Assembly: GCA_028378565.1 (NCBI GenBank)
Contig: JAONMX010000001.1
Coordinates: 99,878 to 163,877, forward strand
Length of the DNA: 64,000 nucleotides
Source: Bacteriovoracaceae bacterium
GTDB lineage: Bacteria; Bdellovibrionota; Bacteriovoracia; Bacteriovoracales; Bacteriovoracaceae
Reading direction: 5' to 3'
A model generated the notes under the pieces. That model ran no database searches. It had not been told where the DNA came from and saw only the letters and a list, made by a program, of their open reading frames with translations. This document shows, piece after piece, positions 31,565-41,430 of this stretch. How positions within the stretch are numbered: position 1 is the stretch's first letter; each line of letters starts with the position of its first letter. The position numbers and the translations under genes are program-made.

Positions 31565-33467
31565 ATGATGGAGGCGAAAACTTTAACAACACCTTTGTGT
31601 TTTCAGATATTGTTTCTCCTGAAGGTGGTAGTTGTTCAACAACGACACCAATTCCTTTGGAATTAATTGAGACTCCATATTTATCTGCCAGTCTCTTACT
31701 TGAGAACTTGTCGAGCCCAATAAAGTTAGGAACTTTTCCCTTACCTCTACTTCTTACACTAGAGTGTTTAATTTTTACAGTATCAAAGTTGTTAGCATCT
31801 TCATGCTCTGCAACTTCTATTTTACTGAAATCCTTATTTTTGTAGAGTAAGTACTGAGATATTTTATTGAATACTGGAGCAGCGACGACGTTTCCATAAT
31901 AGGAACCTTTTGGGTTATCAATATAAACATACATTACAAATTTTTTATCTACGTTAACTGGGTATCCTATAAAGCCTCCAACATGCCCACTATAGCCACC
32001 TTTCTCATCTACTCTTTGAGCTGTTGATGTTTTACCTGCTATTTTGAACATCGATAACTGAGCTGCGCTACCTGTTCCATCCTCAACGACACTTAAAAGC
32101 ATCTTCTCCATTTTCTGTGCAGTATCCTCAGATATAATTTGTTTTGATTCTTTTTTACTATCATTTTTTATAATTGTTGGTCTTACTAGCTTTCCACCAT
32201 TTGCAATTGCTGCATAAGCCGTTAACATTTGAATACCTGTAGTTGCAATACCTTGCCCGAAACTTATATTTGATAACGTTAAAGGTGTTACATTTTCATT
32301 ACTATTAAAAATTCCTCTACTTTCTCCTGGTATCTCTACACCTGTCTTCTCTCCAAAATTAAAATTCTCAAGCGTTTTCTTTAGTTTCGGATAGGTTAGA
32401 TCAAAAGCAATTTTTGTTGTCCCAATATTTGAACTGTATTTAATTATTTCTTTTACAGTTAACCATTCATGTTTCTTTTTACTATCAGCTTCCGATATGA
32501 TGTGGTCATCAACTTTAAAACTTCCTCTTTCACAAAAATATGACGTTTCTGGAGTGGCAATTTTATTTTCTAATACAGAACTAACTGTAAAAGCTTTCAT
32601 TGTAGAACCTGGCTCAAATGGGTCTGTAACAAATGATAGTTTTCTATATTTCGAACTTGTACTTCTTAGATGATTTGGGTCAAAAGTAGGGTAGTTAGCC
32701 ATGGCCAAAACTTCTCCAGTTTCAACATCAATTATACCAACACCACCAGAAAGAGCTTCATGCTCAACAACTGCTTCCTTCAAATGTTTTTCAGCAACGG
32801 CCTGCAAATCCTTATCTATTGTTAACTTCAAATCTTTAGCTTCATTTCCTGGATTATAACTTTCAAACTTTACAGGTCTTCCCTTTGCATCCTTAAAATA
32901 CTTTACGATTTTTGGTTCACCTCTTAACATTTCATCGTACAAATACTCAATACCAGATAGTCCTGTATTATCAATTCCAACAAAGCCAAGTATTTGAGCA
33001 GCTATCTCATGATTCGGATAAAGCCTTTTAGGAACAGAGTCTATATAGACACCTTTTAAACTTTTTATTGACTCGACTTGCTCTTTACTTAAACTTATTT
33101 TTCGAGCAATCCAAGTAAACCTTTTTCTACCTGATATTTTTTTAACAATATCCTTGTAGTTTAACTTAGGAATGATTTGACTTATTTTTCTATAAGTATT
33201 CTTTTCACTCTTTAATTTTTTTGGAATTGTAAATATACTATACGTTTGAATATTGATAGCAAGAGGGTTTCCATTACGATCATAGATGTTACCTCTTTTA
33301 GGATATACTTTGATTTTTCTATATGTTTGGCTCTCTGAACGTGTAATCAATTCTTTTCTATCAATTACCTGAACCTTAAATGCTTTTCCGACAACAAGTA
33401 CGAACATTACAATGAATGCACAGAAAATTGTTATTATTTTATGCTTTCTAAATTTATCTATTTTCAT
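31557..33467 (-). CDS. ftsI: Division transpeptidase FtsI/PBP3-like with C-terminal PASTA-like domain
   Basis: 'YPKRGNIYDRNGNPLAINI', 'PFEPGSTMKAFTV', 'KIAGKTSTAQ'. Confidence 0.93.
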   Translation of the reverse strand: MKIDKFRKHKIITIFCAFIVMFVLVVGKAFKVQVIDRKELITRSESQTYRKIKVYPKRGNIYDRNGNPLAINIQTYSIFTIPKKLKSEKNTYRKISQIIPKLNYKDIVKKISGRKRFTWIARKISLSKEQVESIKSLKGVYIDSVPKRLYPNHEIAAQILGFVGIDNTGLSGIEYLYDEMLRGEPKIVKYFKDAKGRPVKFESYNPGNEAKDLKLTIDKDLQAVAEKHLKEAVVEHEALSGGVGIIDVETGEVLAMANYPTFDPNHLRSTSSKYRKLSFVTDPFEPGSTMKAFTVSSVLENKIATPETSYFCERGSFKVDDHIISEADSKKKHEWLTVKEIIKYSSNIGTTKIAFDLTYPKLKKTLENFNFGEKTGVEIPGESRGIFNSNENVTPLTLSNISFGQGIATTGIQMLTAYAAIANGGKLVRPTIIKNDSKKESKQIISEDTAQKMEKMLLSVVEDGTGSAAQLSMFKIAGKTSTAQRVDEKGGYSGHVGGFIGYPVNVDKKFVMYVYIDNPKGSYYGNVVAAPVFNKISQYLLYKNKDFSKIEVAEHEDANNFDTVKIKHSSVRSRGKGKVPNFIGLDKFSSKRLADKYGVSINSKGIGVVVEQLPPSGETISENTKVLLKFSPPSYE

Positions 33468-33778
33468 TTCGGTATTACAATTATTTGTTTTCTTTTCGGT
33501 TGTTTAAGTTCATAACTTTTCGCCATACCTCTAAGTCTTTTAATTGATAGTAACCTTGCCTTTTTGGCCTTCAACTCTTTATTCTCTAAAGCAATCTTAT
33601 CAATGTCTTTGTTAAAACTAGCAATTTTATAGTTTATCTCAACACCTTTCATTCTAAATAGAACAAACAAAATGCCCATTACTGAAAAAGTTAATATAAA
33701 AGGGAATACTTGAGAGCTAAAGATTAAATTTTTAAGATACTCTTTAAAAGATTTAGACTTTCTTCTAGTCGTTGCCAA
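33464..33778 (-). CDS. ftsL: FtsL-like protein
   Basis: Small single-TM, coiled-coil protein between rsmH and ftsI. Confidence 0.65.
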   Translation of the reverse strand: MATTRRKSKSFKEYLKNLIFSSQVFPFILTFSVMGILFVLFRMKGVEINYKIASFNKDIDKIALENKELKAKKARLLSIKRLRGMAKSYELKQPKRKQIIVIPK

Positions 33779-33794
33779 AATTCCTCCCTGATTT

Positions 33795-34703
33795 TCAGCT
33801 TTTTTTCTTAACTACTCTTAGTTTAGCACTTCTTGAGCGAGAATTCTCAATTATTTCATTTTCAGTAGGTAAAAGTGGTTTTTTTGATATCAAATCTACT
33901 ATGCCCATTTCTTTAGCCATTTTTCTAAATTCTGTTTTTACAATTCTGTCTTCAAGAGAATGAAAACTTATAATTGCAAACGAACCGCCTGGTTTTATAT
34001 AATCTATTAACTGAGGAATTGTCTCAGATATTACATCTAACTCCCTGTTAACATAGATGCGAAGTGCCTGAAATGTTTTTGTAGCGGGATGAGTTTTTCC
34101 AAATCTCATTTTTTTTGGATAACAATGGAATACTAAATTTTCCAACTGCTTTGTATTTTCAAATTTTTCTTCTTTTCTTTTTTCAACAATATTTTCTGCA
34201 ATTCTTCTTGAAAATCTTTCTTGTGCATAAGAACTTAATATTTCTTCAATTTCTTTTGCTGAAAAATCATTTAAAACATCAGCTGCTGTAATTTCAGTAT
34301 TATCAACATCCATTCTCATATCAAGAGGTCCTTCAAATCGAAATGAAAAACCTCTTTCAGGACTATCAAAGTGGTGACTAGAAACACCTAGATCAGCAAT
34401 CACACCATCTAGAGAATCTTTTTCTAGTTCATGTATCTGTATAACATTAGAAAAGTTTCCTTTTCTTAAATCTATTCGATCCTCTAGACCTTCTTCTTTG
34501 ATTCTTTTTTGACCATTTTCAAAAGCTTCAGGGTCTTGATCAACAGCAAGAATTTTTGCCTGAGGATATCTCTTTGCTAACTCAACAGTATGACCACCTC
34601 CACCAAAAGTTAAATCAAGTATTAACTGATTTTCATTCGACTGAGGAGCAACATAAGTTACTAGTTCTTCAAGCATTACTGAATAGTGTTTTTTATATTC
34701 CAA
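33795..34703 (-). CDS. rsmH: 16S rRNA m4C1402 methyltransferase
   Basis: 'HYSVMLEELV', 'LILDLTFGGGGHTVELA', 'GVIADLGVSSHHFDSPERGFSF'. Confidence 0.96.
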   Translation of the reverse strand: MEYKKHYSVMLEELVTYVAPQSNENQLILDLTFGGGGHTVELAKRYPQAKILAVDQDPEAFENGQKRIKEEGLEDRIDLRKGNFSNVIQIHELEKDSLDGVIADLGVSSHHFDSPERGFSFRFEGPLDMRMDVDNTEITAADVLNDFSAKEIEEILSSYAQERFSRRIAENIVEKRKEEKFENTKQLENLVFHCYPKKMRFGKTHPATKTFQALRIYVNRELDVISETIPQLIDYIKPGGSFAIISFHSLEDRIVKTEFRKMAKEMGIVDLISKKPLLPTENEIIENSRSRSAKLRVVKKKS

Positions 34704-34705
34704 AT

Positions 34706-35557
34706 TTATCTCATTAAAACTTCAAGCATAACTCTTTGCTTAGAAGTCCAGCTAGTTTCAGGAGTCATTAACCCAATTTTATTTTCTTTTACAAACTCAA
34801 ATTTATTATTAGAAAGGTTTGGTATTAAATCCATTAATAATTTTTGAACATTCTTATTATTTTCGGCCATAACTTTCATAATTTCATCTACTGTACAATG
34901 CTCTTCTTTCCAGCAGTCGTAGTCTGTAACCATTGCCACAGTAGCATATGCAATACCTGCTTCCTTAGCTAAGTACGATTCAGGAACATTTGTCATTCCA
35001 ATTACACTTGCACCAAAAGATCTATAAATATTACTCTCTGCTTTTGATGAAAACTGAGGTCCCTCAATACAAAGATAAGAACCACCTTTAGAATAATCGA
35101 GTGCTGCTGATTTACAATTTTCTTCAATTATATTTTGTAAATTTTCATTAATTGGGTTTGCCACACTCACATGTGCAACAAGTCCTTCTCCAAAAAAACT
35201 TCTCTCTCTCTTGCCTTTTGTCCAATCTATAAATTGATCAACTAAAACAAATTTTGTAGGTGGAAGTTCTTCTTTTAATGAACCTACTGCACTTACAGAA
35301 ATAATATACTCAACGCCTAAAGACTTCATTGCATAAATATTTGCACGATAGTTTACTTCATGTGGAAGTATTGTGTGCCCAACTCCATGTCTCGGAAGAA
35401 AAAAACATTTTGCACCATTTACAGTAGCTTCAATTATTTTCGAACTTGGCTTTCCAAAAGGCGTATCAACATCATGCTCCTTAACAACTTCAATTCCTTC
35501 AAGTTGATAAACACCACTACCGCCAATTACACCAATTTCTTTCTTATCAAGGCTCAT
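34706..35557 (-). CDS. mtnP: S-methyl-5'-thioadenosine phosphorylase-type enzyme
   Basis: 'IGVIGGSGVYQLEG...FLPRHGVGHTILPHEVNYRANIYAMKSLG', 'IGMTNVPESYLAKEAGIAYATVAMVTDYDCW'; start at MSLDKKE. Confidence 0.88.
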   Translation of the reverse strand: MSLDKKEIGVIGGSGVYQLEGIEVVKEHDVDTPFGKPSSKIIEATVNGAKCFFLPRHGVGHTILPHEVNYRANIYAMKSLGVEYIISVSAVGSLKEELPPTKFVLVDQFIDWTKGKRERSFFGEGLVAHVSVANPINENLQNIIEENCKSAALDYSKGGSYLCIEGPQFSSKAESNIYRSFGASVIGMTNVPESYLAKEAGIAYATVAMVTDYDCWKEEHCTVDEIMKVMAENNKNVQKLLMDLIPNLSNNKFEFVKENKIGLMTPETSWTSKQRVMLEVLMR

Positions 35558-35648
35558 AAGTACCCCTTTTTTCATATGAATATCGTTTATAACTACTGAA
35601 GTTATACCGAAATTAAGCTTTTTAGTCATTCTATGATATTACTATATT

Positions 35649-36896
35649 GTGCGTTTAGACAATTTTAATAGCTACATAAATAAAGTTGATAACAAAATGA
35701 AAACTTCTTCTCAATCATTAGAGCGTGAAATAAAGCGATTCTTTTTAAAAAGAAAAAGAAGAAGCGGTTTTTTGGTTAATGCTACAACTCAATCCATAGA
35801 AGAGGTTTCTTCACGGATCTCTCAGCTCATTCAAAACCCCAATCCTTATCAACTTATTTTACTGCTTCGAAGCATGCTCAATGGGACCACATGGGTTGGT
35901 CATAGTTACGTTAGACTACTTGCAAGCCTTCTTGATCGTTCAAGTTTTTCAACAAATCCTGAATACGATAAAAAAACGAAAACGATACTTAAGCATGTTA
36001 TCGAAAATAAGCGGTTATCCTATAAAGAGGCCACAAATGTAGAAATTTTTAAGGCAATATTTAATGACCTTGAGTTTGCTCACCATAGTCCAGAGTATAA
36101 GTCTAAACTAGTAGTCCCTGAGATAAATTGCACTATTGTTCTTATTAGTGGTGTTTTCAATGAGATATTTAGTACTCCTGCGTTTGAAAGGGGAGTTAAG
36201 CATCTTCAAGAAAAAACTGGAGTAAAATATATTTGTCCAAAAGCTCACGGTACGAAATCGACCGAGTTCAATTCAAAAAGTATCAAAGAACAGTTATTTA
36301 AATACATTAAACAAAACCCTAGTGAAAAACTTTGGATCGTTTCTTTTTCTAAAGGAGGCGTTGATAGTCTCCATTTTCTAAGCCAAGAAAAAGAATTTGC
36401 TGAAAAATATATTATCGGGTTATCCACAATTGCTTCACCCATTTTAGGTAGCGAGCATACAAACCACAGAATTTTGAAGGCGATTAATAAAATTCATAAC
36501 TTTAGTAATAATAAAGTTTATAAGTTTGTTGATAACAAAGTAGATTTTCTTTTTAAAGACTTTCAAAAATCTCTGTCTAATGAGTTTCAAGCAAAATGGT
36601 TCAAAAGAAATTATACCAAACTACCAAAAAATTTATTCTACACTGCACTTGCTCTAGAGGCACAATGGTATGAAAGTCATATATGGATGATTCTTACTAA
36701 AGTATTCTTCTCTTCTGAGTCAATTAACGATGGTATTGTAGATGCTGAAAACGCTCTTTATCCTGACTATTTTAAAGGTCGTAACCTCGGAATCATAAAA
36801 GGTCATCATTTAATTGGCACAAGGTCTAGCTTCTATAGCCAAGAAGCCTTACTTGAGGCACACGTCATATATCTTAAATATATGAAGTTATTATAG
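35649..36896 (+). CDS. Hypothetical protein, possible alpha/beta-hydrolase-like
   Basis: 'LWIVSFSKGGVDSLHFL...IIGLSTIASPILGS'; GTG start, ATG alternative ~35697. Confidence 0.5.
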   Translation: MRLDNFNSYINKVDNKMKTSSQSLEREIKRFFLKRKRRSGFLVNATTQSIEEVSSRISQLIQNPNPYQLILLLRSMLNGTTWVGHSYVRLLASLLDRSSFSTNPEYDKKTKTILKHVIENKRLSYKEATNVEIFKAIFNDLEFAHHSPEYKSKLVVPEINCTIVLISGVFNEIFSTPAFERGVKHLQEKTGVKYICPKAHGTKSTEFNSKSIKEQLFKYIKQNPSEKLWIVSFSKGGVDSLHFLSQEKEFAEKYIIGLSTIASPILGSEHTNHRILKAINKIHNFSNNKVYKFVDNKVDFLFKDFQKSLSNEFQAKWFKRNYTKLPKNLFYTALALEAQWYESHIWMILTKVFFSSESINDGIVDAENALYPDYFKGRNLGIIKGHHLIGTRSSFYSQEALLEAHVIYLKYMKLL

Positions 36897-37478
36897 GCCA
36901 CCCTTAAGATTCATTAAGACTAATTTACTGATTGATTTAAGAGTTTCAAAAACCCCAAGACCATTCATAGCAACTCCCTCATGAGAAGGCAGCCTTCTTT
37001 TATTCAACTGTGCCTCTAAGTCTTTAACAGCAACTACATTTGGAAGATCTCTTTTATTCCACTGCATAACCATTGGAACTTTAGAAAGGTCGTAACCTTG
37101 TTCTTTCAAATCAGTTTCAAGAGACTCTAGACTTTTTATATTTGCATCCATTTTTTCTACTTGCGAATCTGCTACAAAAATAATTCCATCAACACCTCGT
37201 AAAATTAATTTACGACTCGCTTCATAGAAGGCTTGCCCTGGAACAGTATATAGATGAAAGCGTGTTTTAAACCCTCTTATTTCCCCTAATTCCAAAGGTA
37301 AGAAATCAAAAAATATTGTTCTTTCGTTTTCAGTATTTAGTGAAATAACATCCGACTTACTTTCACCAGATGTTTTCTTATACACATGTTGAATATTTGT
37401 AGTTTTACCACCAAGGCCTGGCCCATAGTAGACAATCTTACAGTTAACTTCTTTAGTATTATAATTCACAAAAGACAT
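36891..37478 (-). CDS. mglA: MglA-type small Ras-like GTPase
   Basis: 'KIVYYGPGLGGKTTNIQHVY', 'LYTVPGQAFYEASRKLILRGVDGIIFVADS', 'QWNKRDLP'. Confidence 0.92.
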   Translation of the reverse strand: MSFVNYNTKEVNCKIVYYGPGLGGKTTNIQHVYKKTSGESKSDVISLNTENERTIFFDFLPLELGEIRGFKTRFHLYTVPGQAFYEASRKLILRGVDGIIFVADSQVEKMDANIKSLESLETDLKEQGYDLSKVPMVMQWNKRDLPNVVAVKDLEAQLNKRRLPSHEGVAMNGLGVFETLKSISKLVLMNLKGGL

Positions 37479-37479
37479 T

Positions 37480-37956
37480 TCAATTCCCTACAAATGAAAA
37501 AAGGTTATCCACTTCTTCATCAGTTACATTGTTAAATAAATATTCACTCTTTAAAGTGCTGACTTCATTTCTCAACTCAAGTTCTGACTTATCTCTTAAC
37601 TTTCGAATAAGGTTTTTTATCATTCCAGGGTTAATCTGTCCTGAATACATGGCGCCGTAAAGATGTTTCTCATTACTAATTGAGATTGGTAATACATATA
37701 TGCCACCATCGGAAGTATCAAAAGAAAGTCGCGTATCTTCTTGTGCTGACTCTAAAAATTGGTTTGATAGCTCTGCAGCTTGCCACAAACCAGCAACCAA
37801 AGCACCAATAGACTCTTTATTCTTATCTAATGGAGGTTTTTCATTAGAAAAAAGAATCACTCCATCCATTCTAGCAACGAATATCGAAATCGCTTGCTCT
37901 GAACTACGCGTTAAATTATTTTTTAAAATAGTTTTAAATGTTTCTATATAACTCAT
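37480..37956 (-). CDS. Roadblock/LC7-like (MglB-like) protein
   Basis: 1 nt upstream of mglA; 'ISIFVARMDGVILFSNEKP...IGALVAGLWQAAELS'. Confidence 0.6.
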   Translation of the reverse strand: MSYIETFKTILKNNLTRSSEQAISIFVARMDGVILFSNEKPPLDKNKESIGALVAGLWQAAELSNQFLESAQEDTRLSFDTSDGGIYVLPISISNEKHLYGAMYSGQINPGMIKNLIRKLRDKSELELRNEVSTLKSEYLFNNVTDEEVDNLFSFVGN

Positions 37957-38549
37957 TACATTTTTTTCCTATTTTCCAAGGCCTTTGAAATCGTAAGTGA
38001 ATCTAAATATTCTAAGCTTCCTCCAATTGGAATTCCAAAACCAATTCGATCAACCTCTACTTCATCAGAAATATTTTGTTTAATATAACTACAAGTTGCA
38101 TCTCCTTCAACAGAAGGATTCACTGCTAAAATTATTGATTTTACAGATTCAATACTTATTCTCTTAAATAATTTATCAAGGCCTAATTCATCGGGTCCAA
38201 CTCCAAGTAAAGGATTTAATACTCCACCTAGAACATGATATTTACCCGAAAATGTATTAGAGTTCTCAATTGCGATACAATCCGTAATGGACTCAACCAC
38301 ACACAGAGTTTCACTTTGTATTCTATCTTCTGTTGAACAAATGATACACTTTTTATCATCACACAACATTGAGCATACTTCACAAACTCCAAGTTTTGTT
38401 AACTGCTCAATAGAGTAGCTTAAGCTCTTAATCTCTTGCTCATTCCAATTAAGTAGAGCAAGAGCTTGTCTTAAAGCTGTTTTTTGTCCAACACCTGGAA
38501 TTTTTGATAGGCCTTCAATGGCACCTTTTAATTTTTCTGGCAATTCCAT
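37956..38549 (-). CDS. recR: Recombination protein RecR
   Basis: 'LSKIPGVGQKTALRQAL', zinc-finger cysteines, 'YHVLGGVLNPLLGVGPDEL'. Confidence 0.93.
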   Translation of the reverse strand: MELPEKLKGAIEGLSKIPGVGQKTALRQALALLNWNEQEIKSLSYSIEQLTKLGVCEVCSMLCDDKKCIICSTEDRIQSETLCVVESITDCIAIENSNTFSGKYHVLGGVLNPLLGVGPDELGLDKLFKRISIESVKSIILAVNPSVEGDATCSYIKQNISDEVEVDRIGFGIPIGGSLEYLDSLTISKALENRKKM

Positions 38550-38552
38550 CTA

Positions 38553-38867
38553 TTAAAACAATCCTGGTATATTCATTCCACCAGTTACTTTAGACATTGC
38601 TCCATTAACCATATCTTGAGACTCTTTCACTGCTTGATTAATTGCTGTTTTTAAAAGCTCTTCAAGCATTTCAATATCATTTGGATCAACACATTCTTTA
38701 TCTAGTTTAAAATCAATTATTTCTTGTTTGCCATTAATTTTGATTTTAACCATTCCACCGCCAGAAGAAATATCCATCTCTCTTGTTTCTAGCTCTTTTT
38801 GGAGTGTGCTCATTTTTTGCTGCATTTGCTGAGCTTGTTTTAATAAGTTATTCATATTTTTTGCCAT
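38553..38867 (-). CDS. ybaB: YbaB/EbfC nucleoid-associated protein
   Basis: 'MNNLLKQAQQMQQKMSTLQKEL...GGGMVKIKINGKQEI', between recR and dnaX. Confidence 0.92.
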   Translation of the reverse strand: MAKNMNNLLKQAQQMQQKMSTLQKELETREMDISSGGGMVKIKINGKQEIIDFKLDKECVDPNDIEMLEELLKTAINQAVKESQDMVNGAMSKVTGGMNIPGLF

Positions 38868-38875
38868 ACCTACTC

Positions 38876-40594
38876 CTATTTATTTACTTTTATTCTATCT
38901 ACTTTTGTATTAAACATTTCTTGTGCTTGCTTAAGTAAAGGGTTCTCTGAAAGCTCTTTTTCCTTAGATGCAATTTCTTTTTGCTCTTTTCTTATTTCTT
39001 TATCAACAATTGATTCAAACTCATCAACGGATATTTCATCAGGTAATAGTTCGAGCTTCACTTCAGTATTTTCTTCACTCGTTTCAAAGTGAAGTCTTGC
39101 ATAATTAATGAGCTTATCTAAAATTTCTTTATCATTAAAATATTCGTAAAAAAGTGATGCCCTCTTTTTAAAGCCAACTTTTATGAGTAGCTTTTTACCG
39201 TTGTTAACAATTGGTTCGACCAGGTTACCATGCTCGAGGTTAGCTTTTATCCCTTTCGAGTGAGTCTCTATGAAACTCAAAAATGAATCCCAATTTTTTT
39301 CAACAACAAGTTCTTCAGTAGGGCCAGGGCTCGCTTGAACCTCCTCTTCTAGTAGACTAACTTCCTGCTCACTTTCATCTTCAGGTTCAGGTTCATATTC
39401 AGATTTTTGTTCGAGGGGAGAGGATACCTGTGGCGGAGTCTCTACTAAGGCATCTATCTTAAGTTCACTTTTTTTTTTGATATTTTTTATTGGAGTTGCA
39501 GATAGGATTTCATTACGTGTTGCTAATTTTCTTAATCCAATTTCAAATACTTTTTCTGCATTAACTGATTTCTTTATCCATTCATAATCTTTGACCAGCG
39601 TTTCAAATATCCAAAAAACTTCTGAATAGTCCATTTTAGAATATTCAGACTTAAGCTCTTCGCTAATATCTATATTAACTAGGCCGTCTATATTTTCGAT
39701 GATATTAAACATTACATCTGTTAAGGCCATATAAACATTTTGCAGGGATACGTTTTCACTATAGATCTCTCTTAGATTATTAGATACTTCAAGAGACTCC
39801 CCACTCACAACAGCAAGAAGCAATCTCTCTACAGCTGTAGTATTTGCTAAACCAAGGGACACTGACACAATTTCTCTATCAAGTTTTCTGTCCTGACTAA
39901 AACTTAAAACTTGATCCATTAAGCTAAGCGTGTCCCTAAATGAACCCTTTCCTTGCTCACAAATTGTTTTAATGATCGAATCGTTTTCATACTCGATCCC
40001 TTCTTTTTCGCAAATCGTTTTCAAGTGAGTCATAAGATAATCTAAACTTGCATTTCTTAAATCAAATCTTTGACATCTAGAGAGAACAGTATTTAAAAGT
40101 TTCTGGGGCTCTGTGGTTGCTAGTATAAATATTACGTGCTCAGGTGGCTCCTCTAGCGTTTTCAGTAAGGCGTTGAAAGCCGGAGTTGAGAGCATATGAA
40201 CTTCATCAATAATATAAACTTTATATTTTCCTGAAGAAGGTAGGGTATGAACTTTATTAATTAACTCTCTGACATCATCAACAGAATTATTACTGGCCCC
40301 ATCAATTTCAACAACATTTAATGAACTACCTTTATCAAACTCTATACATGAATTACATTCGTTACAGGCATTTCCATCTTCAAGTCTATTTGAACATCTA
40401 AGACTTTTACCAAAAATTCTGGCGATGCTTGTTTTTCCAATTCCTCTTGTACCCGTTAGAATATAGGCATGACCTAATCTTTCTTTCAAAATAGCATTCT
40501 GCAAAGATCGAGTAACATGTTCTTGCCCGATTACATCTTGAAATTTTCTTGGTCTCCATTTTCTAGAGAGAACTTGATATGACATATTCACCAC
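38876..40594 (-). CDS. dnaX: DNA polymerase III subunit tau/gamma
   Basis: 'YQVLSRKWRPRKFQDVIGQEHV...GTRGIGKTSIARIF...EVHMLSTPAFNALLKTLEEPPEHVIFILATTE'. Confidence 0.96.
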   Translation of the reverse strand: MVNMSYQVLSRKWRPRKFQDVIGQEHVTRSLQNAILKERLGHAYILTGTRGIGKTSIARIFGKSLRCSNRLEDGNACNECNSCIEFDKGSSLNVVEIDGASNNSVDDVRELINKVHTLPSSGKYKVYIIDEVHMLSTPAFNALLKTLEEPPEHVIFILATTEPQKLLNTVLSRCQRFDLRNASLDYLMTHLKTICEKEGIEYENDSIIKTICEQGKGSFRDTLSLMDQVLSFSQDRKLDREIVSVSLGLANTTAVERLLLAVVSGESLEVSNNLREIYSENVSLQNVYMALTDVMFNIIENIDGLVNIDISEELKSEYSKMDYSEVFWIFETLVKDYEWIKKSVNAEKVFEIGLRKLATRNEILSATPIKNIKKKSELKIDALVETPPQVSSPLEQKSEYEPEPEDESEQEVSLLEEEVQASPGPTEELVVEKNWDSFLSFIETHSKGIKANLEHGNLVEPIVNNGKKLLIKVGFKKRASLFYEYFNDKEILDKLINYARLHFETSEENTEVKLELLPDEISVDEFESIVDKEIRKEQKEIASKEKELSENPLLKQAQEMFNTKVDRIKVNK

Positions 40595-40654
40595 TAATTT
40601 CTTAGAGAAATTTGTTCAATTTATTAGTGCTATAGCATACCTGTAGAGAGAATA

Positions 40655-40790
40655 AGTGGCAAAGGTAATGACAGCAGCCGAACCTATCAACACATTGCCC
40701 CGAAAGCTACCGTTGCTTCGTTCCCGACCTGGCGGAGTTCACTACGAAAGCAATTGTTGAAGGCTCGACTACCGATGGCATCCTATTGAT
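40655..40790 (-). ncRNA. ffs: Bacterial signal recognition particle RNA
   Basis: Minus strand has SRP apical-domain motif GAACTCCGCCAGGTCGGGAACGAAGCAACGGTAG in a long stem; upstream of dnaX-ybaB-recR; boundaries approximate. Confidence 0.85.
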
Positions 40791-40916
40791 TATCTCTTAT
40801 TTTGTAAAGAATTATGCGCCGAACAATGGTCTCTTTATTGAATTTATTATGAAAGAATATTTGAAGATCTAATCTTAACAGCTATGAAAACAGTCAACTC
40901 GTCGAGTCATTAAAAA

Positions 40917-41006
40917 TGGCGGAGAACAAGGGATTCGAACCCTCGAAGGAGTTGCCCCCTTACACGCTTTCCAAGCGTGCGCCTTAGACCACTCGGCCAA
41001 TCCTCC
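40917..41006 (-). tRNA. tRNA-Ser (GGA)
   Basis: Cloverleaf with long variable arm, anticodon loop CTTGGAAAG, T-loop GGTTCGAATCC, encoded CCA. Confidence 0.95.
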
Positions 41007-41044
41007 GTAAAATACTTAAAACAAAATATCAGCAAAGTATTATT

Positions 41045-41064
41045 CACTCGGCCAATCCTCCGTA
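41045..41064. repeat. 20-bp copy of the tRNA-Ser 5' end
   Basis: CACTCGGCCAATCCTCCGTA identical to 40990..41009. Confidence 0.85.
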
Positions 41065-41097
41065 CTATAAATCTTTATCACTTATTAAAATCTCTGT

Positions 41098-41430
41098 CTA
41101 TTTACTTGATAGAGCTTGAATCTTATAAAAGACATTTTTTGCAATAAGCTCATTGCCCCTTCTTGAACAATGACCAAAATCACCAGCAAATCTATCTATA
41201 AACAAGTACTCAAAAGGTTTATCAACTAACACATCTTTAAAGTTTTTATAATTCTCTACAAAATAAGTATTCTTTTTTTGACCCAAGAGTTCTTCAAGAT
41301 CATCTATATCTCTTAATGGGTATTGCATGACAATGTGTTTGGCACCCATGCCCGTAATCAATCTATTAAACTCAATATAGCTTTTATCAAAAATTGTAAT
41401 TATGTTGTTATTCTTTTCCAAATTACTCAA
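41098..41430 (-). CDS. C-terminal SGNH-hydrolase-like segment (probably continuous with 41427..42959)
   Basis: 'FIDRFAGDFGHCSRRGNELIAKN' supplies the block-V Asp/His region missing from the upstream ORF; TTG start overlaps its TGA after an A8 run. Confidence 0.6.
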   Translation of the reverse strand: MSNLEKNNNIITIFDKSYIEFNRLITGMGAKHIVMQYPLRDIDDLEELLGQKKNTYFVENYKNFKDVLVDKPFEYLFIDRFAGDFGHCSRRGNELIAKNVFYKIQALSSK

